Positions 61,641-64,000 of a stretch of DNA of 64,000 nucleotides are shown one piece after another. Below the pieces are notes generated by a model. The model was not told where the DNA came from, did not search any database, and saw nothing but the letters and a program-made list of their open reading frames with translations. The stretch is taken from positions 1,240,001 to 1,304,000 of the forward strand of contig NZ_FXWK01000001.1 in the NCBI RefSeq assembly GCF_900177655.1, written 5' to 3'. This DNA comes from Devosia lucknowensis. Lineage in GTDB: Bacteria; Pseudomonadota; Alphaproteobacteria; Rhizobiales; Devosiaceae. Made by a program: the position numbers and the translations under genes. Every line of letters begins with the position of its first letter. Positions within the stretch are counted from its first letter, which is position 1.

Positions 61641-62977
61641 CGACGCTTGCCTCCTCCAAGACGGGATTTCTTCAGCAGCCCTTCATATTGCTGGGCCACC
61701 AGATGGCTCTGGATCTGCGTGATCGTATCGAGTGTCACGGTCACCATGATCAGCAGCGATGTACCGCCGATGAACTGGCTGACCGCCAGCTGGCTGAACA
61801 ACACTTCCGGGATCAGCGCCACAACCGTCAGATAGATGGCACCGACCACGGTGATGCGCGTCAGCACGTAGTCGATATGCTGCGCGGTCCGCTCACCCGG
61901 ACGGATGCCCGGAATAAAGCCCCCGGACCGCTTCAGATTGTCTGCGGTATCGGTCGGATTGAACACGATCGCCGTGTAGAAGAAGGCGAAAAAGATAATG
62001 AAGAACGCGAAAAGCGCCAGGTAGAGCGGCTGACCGCGACCGAGCAGTGCCGTTACCGTGGTCAGCCACGCAGGAGCGTTCCCCTGCGCCGCGAAGGACG
62101 CAATGGTGGCCGGAAGCAGCAGCAGCGACGAACCAAAGATGACCGGAATGACGCCCGACGTGTTCAGCTTGAGCGGCAGATGCGACGTGTCGCCCTGGAA
62201 CATCTTGTTGCCGACCTGGCGCTTCGGATACTGGATCAGCAGCCGGCGCTGGGCGCGCTCGAAGAACACGATGACCGCAATGACCACGAGAGCCAGCAGC
62301 AGCATGCCGAGGCCGGCAAAGGCCGGAATGGCTCCCGTCCGGGCCAGCTCGAGCGTCTGAGCGACGGTCGAGGGCAGGTTCGCCACGATGCCGGCGAAGA
62401 TGATCAGCGAAATACCGTTGCCGACGCCGCGAGCGGTGATCTGCTCACCAAGCCACATCAGAAACATCGTGCCACCCACGAGGGTGATCACCGTGGAGAT
62501 ACGGAAGAACCAACCCGGATCCAGGACAACGCCCTGGCTGCCCTCGAGACCGACGGCAATGCCATAGGCCTGGATGGCGCAGAAAACCACGGCCAGATAG
62601 CGCGTATACTGGTTGATCTTGCGACGTCCCGCCTCGCCACCTTCCTTGCGGAGGGCTTCAAGACGCGGCGATGCAGTCGAGACCACCTGCACCACGATCG
62701 AGGCGGTAATGTAGGGAATTAGGTTCAGCGCAAAGATCGCCATACGCTCGACAGCACCACCGGCAAACATGTTGAACATGCCGATGATGCCCTGCTGCGA
62801 CTGTTCGAACGTCGCGCGAAAAGCGTCGGGATCGATGCCCGGGACCGGGATGAAGGTGCCCAAACGATAAACAAGCAGCGCTCCGAGAGTGAACCAGATG
62901 CGCTGCTGAAGGGCCTTGGCCTTCGAAAAGGTCGAGAAACTGAGATTACGTGCCAGCTGTTCGGCTGCGGACGCCAT
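61637..62977 (-). CDS. secY: Preprotein translocase subunit SecY
   Basis: SecY is the channel of the general secretion system. The 446-residue, ten-helix protein has [29 protein letters not shown] [17 protein letters not shown] (about 25-41), [20 protein letters not shown] segments, and [26 protein letters not shown] in sections, a conserved cytoplasmic loop. It is separated from the ribosomal genes upstream by an intrinsic terminator and has its own predicted promoter. Confidence 0.97.
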   Translation of the reverse strand: MASAAEQLARNLSFSTFSKAKALQQRIWFTLGALLVYRLGTFIPVPGIDPDAFRATFEQSQQGIIGMFNMFAGGAVERMAIFALNLIPYITASIVVQVVSTASPRLEALRKEGGEAGRRKINQYTRYLAVVFCAIQAYGIAVGLEGSQGVVLDPGWFFRISTVITLVGGTMFLMWLGEQITARGVGNGISLIIFAGIVANLPSTVAQTLELARTGAIPAFAGLGMLLLALVVIAVIVFFERAQRRLLIQYPKRQVGNKMFQGDTSHLPLKLNTSGVIPVIFGSSLLLLPATIASFAAQGNAPAWLTTVTALLGRGQPLYLALFAFFIIFFAFFYTAIVFNPTDTADNLKRSGGFIPGIRPGERTAQHIDYVLTRITVVGAIYLTVVALIPEVLFSQLAVSQFIGGTSLLIMVTVTLDTITQIQSHLVAQQYEGLLKKSRLGGGKRR

Positions 62978-63029
62978 ATACCGCTCCTACGGCTTAGATG
63001 CCAGGTGCGCTCGGAGCGCTGGAGACGCA

Positions 63030-63058
63030 TATATGGGATATGTGCCGGCCAGACGCAA
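63030..63058 (-). promoter_or_regulatory. Predicted promoter of secY-adk
   Basis: On the minus strand TTGCGT (63058-63053), a 17-base spacer and CATATA (63035-63030) lie just after the rplO terminator and about 50 bases before secY. This fits a separate transcription unit for secY-adk. Confidence 0.5.
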
Positions 63059-63062
63059 CAAA

Positions 63063-63101
63063 CCAAAAAGGCGCACCCGGTACGTGGACCGGGTGCGCAT
63101 T
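63063..63101 (-). terminator. Intrinsic terminator between rplO and secY
   Basis: GCGCACCCGGT and its complement ACCGGGTGCGC (63071-63081, 63088-63098) form an 11-pair stem with a six-base loop; on the minus strand it is followed by CTTTTTGG. It lies eight bases past the rplO stop. Confidence 0.9.
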
Positions 63102-63108
63102 GACAAGA

Positions 63109-63612
63109 TTACTTGCCGGCGTAGGGGGTCTTCTTCCAGGTCTCTTTGACCGGGATCAGATCGAGCTTGCCGCCGGCAGCCTCGATAGCAGCAGCAGCGC
63201 CCTTGGTGGCGTAGTCGACCTTGAAGGTAACCTTCTTGGCCGAGAAGCCTTCGGCGCCGATCAGACGGACGCCGTCACGCGGACGACGGATGACGCCGGC
63301 AGCAACCAGGGCGGCAGCGTCGATGACACCCTTGGCGTCGAGCTTGCCACTGTCGATATAGGCCTGGATCCGATCGATACGGACTTCATTGAAGTCCTTC
63401 GGGTTCCAGGCGTTGAAGCCACGCTTCGGCATACGCATGTGAAGGGGCATCTGGCCGCCTTCGAAGCCGTTGATTGCCACACCGGCGCGAGCCGTCTGGC
63501 CCTTGCCGCCGCGGCCGCCGGTCTTGCCGACGCCCGAGCCGATACCACGGCCCACGCGAACGCGGGTCTTGTTGGCGCCGGGATTGTCGCGAAGTTCGTT
63601 CAAACGAGTCAT
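63109..63612 (-). CDS. rplO: 50S ribosomal protein L15
   Basis: L15 is a late-assembling large-subunit protein. The 167-residue product has the Gly/Arg-rich N-terminus ([21 protein letters not shown]), [17 protein letters not shown], and a C-terminal domain with [13 protein letters not shown]. It follows rpmD by 15 bases; a terminator comes right after it, so it closes this part of the cluster. Confidence 0.98.
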   Translation of the reverse strand: MTRLNELRDNPGANKTRVRVGRGIGSGVGKTGGRGGKGQTARAGVAINGFEGGQMPLHMRMPKRGFNAWNPKDFNEVRIDRIQAYIDSGKLDAKGVIDAAALVAAGVIRRPRDGVRLIGAEGFSAKKVTFKVDYATKGAAAAIEAAGGKLDLIPVKETWKKTPYAGK

Positions 63613-63627
63613 TGATCCGCCCTTCCT

Positions 63628-63816
63628 TTATTCGCCGACGACGCGGACGAGGTGCGGGATCTTGTTGATCATGCCGCGAACTTCGGGCGTATCAATCAGC
63701 TCACGCTGCTTGTTCATCTTGTTGAGCCCGAGACCGATAAGGGTCGCGCGCTGGCTCTTCTCGCGGCGGATCGGCGAACCGATCTGCTGCACGGTGATGG
63801 TTTTGGACTTTGCCAT
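63628..63816 (-). CDS. rpmD: 50S ribosomal protein L30
   Basis: The 62-residue product starts [31 protein letters not shown] in sections and ends [10 protein letters not shown], the compact bacterial L30. It lies between rpsE (21 bases upstream) and rplO, in the standard order. Confidence 0.98.
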   Translation of the reverse strand: MAKSKTITVQQIGSPIRREKSQRATLIGLGLNKMNKQRELIDTPEVRGMINKIPHLVRVVGE

Positions 63817-63837
63817 TTTACTCTCCGGAGCCCGCTA

Positions 63838-64000
63838 TCAGGCTTCGACTGCAGTCTCGCCGCGGCGAGCCTGGAGTTCGGAAACCTTGAGGCCACGACG
63901 GGAAGCCACCGAACGGGGGCTGTCGACGCGCTTGAGAGCGTCGAACGTGGCGCGAACCATGTTGTAGGGGTTCGCAGTGCCCTGCGACTTGGCGACGATG
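63838..64000 (-). CDS. rpsE: 30S ribosomal protein S5 (C-terminal part, cut by window edge)
   Basis: The last 53 residues are visible, reading from [20 protein letters not shown] to [25 protein letters not shown] is the S5 C-terminal signature. S5 helps control decoding accuracy. The upstream part lies beyond the right edge, where the rest of the spc operon is expected. Confidence 0.95.
   Translation of the reverse strand, partial: IVAKSQGTANPYNMVRATFDALKRVDSPRSVASRRGLKVSELQARRGETAVEA

Overview
The window is a compact stretch of a bacterial chromosome with high GC content, made almost entirely of housekeeping genes. Several features point to an alphaproteobacterium of the order Hyphomicrobiales (Rhizobiales). 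These are the recG / sdhE-mfd arrangement, an ATP12-type F1 chaperone, an ExoD family protein, LexA boxes of the GTTC-N7-GTTC type, a short-LID adenylate kinase, a Tgt that lacks two of its zinc cysteines, and GC-rich intergenic palindromes of the kind common in that order. A Devosia-like genus (Devosiaceae) is my best guess, inferred from gene content only. No rRNA, CRISPR array, prophage or intact insertion sequence is visible. One tRNA, tRNA-Lys(TTT), is present.

Layout. 1-7 kb: mfd (cut by the left edge) overlaps sdhE, recG is divergent, and glmU-glmS supply UDP-GlcNAc. 7-13.4 kb: a coiled-coil membrane protein, tRNA-Lys, two small unknown genes, pgi-map, tgt and an MscS channel. 13.5-18.8 kb: queA-exoD, a small exporter-like protein, two similar secreted proteins, a cytoplasmic and a secreted cyclophilin, and coaD. 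18.8-23.3 kb: a 460-base non-coding, hairpin-rich stretch, then a tautomerase/LysE pair flanked by direct repeats of the gyrA 3' end plus terminator, then gyrA. 23.4-33.1 kb: the accessory-like part, with an ArsR regulator/MFS pair and a perfect 28-base operator, an HxlR regulator facing an NmrA-type reductase, an RND/MMPL transporter, a diguanylate cyclase, and a DJ-1 protein facing a GlxA-type regulator whose start codon seems lost.

33.1-44.4 kb: ssb and uvrA diverge around two SOS boxes; then come a lone FliN-like SpoA domain, lipB, DoxX, rimO, a phosphotriesterase-like hydrolase and an SLC13 permease. 44.4-49.4 kb: a sulfate importer (binding protein, CysT, CysW, no CysA) whose gaps are filled with palindromic repeats, then folP-folB-folK. 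49.4-55.1 kb: a tightly overlapping leftward operon rarA-crcB-rluC-HAD phosphatase-ATP12 chaperone, and a DegP protease. 55.3-58.2 kb: an ornithine/lysine decarboxylase, a P-loop protein and an NAD-dependent reductase. 58.4-64 kb: the end of the ribosomal protein/RNA polymerase cluster (rpsE, rpmD, rplO // secY, adk // rpsM, rpsK, rpoA, rplQ), with terminator and promoter signals that split it into blocks.

I found no clear new multi-gene system. The most unusual things are the gyrA-tail duplication flanking a two-gene cassette, a methionine at the quinolone-sensitive Asp position of GyrA, the CTTGA-loop hairpins in every gap of the sulfate operon, the missing GlxA start codon and the structured non-coding region beside coaD.
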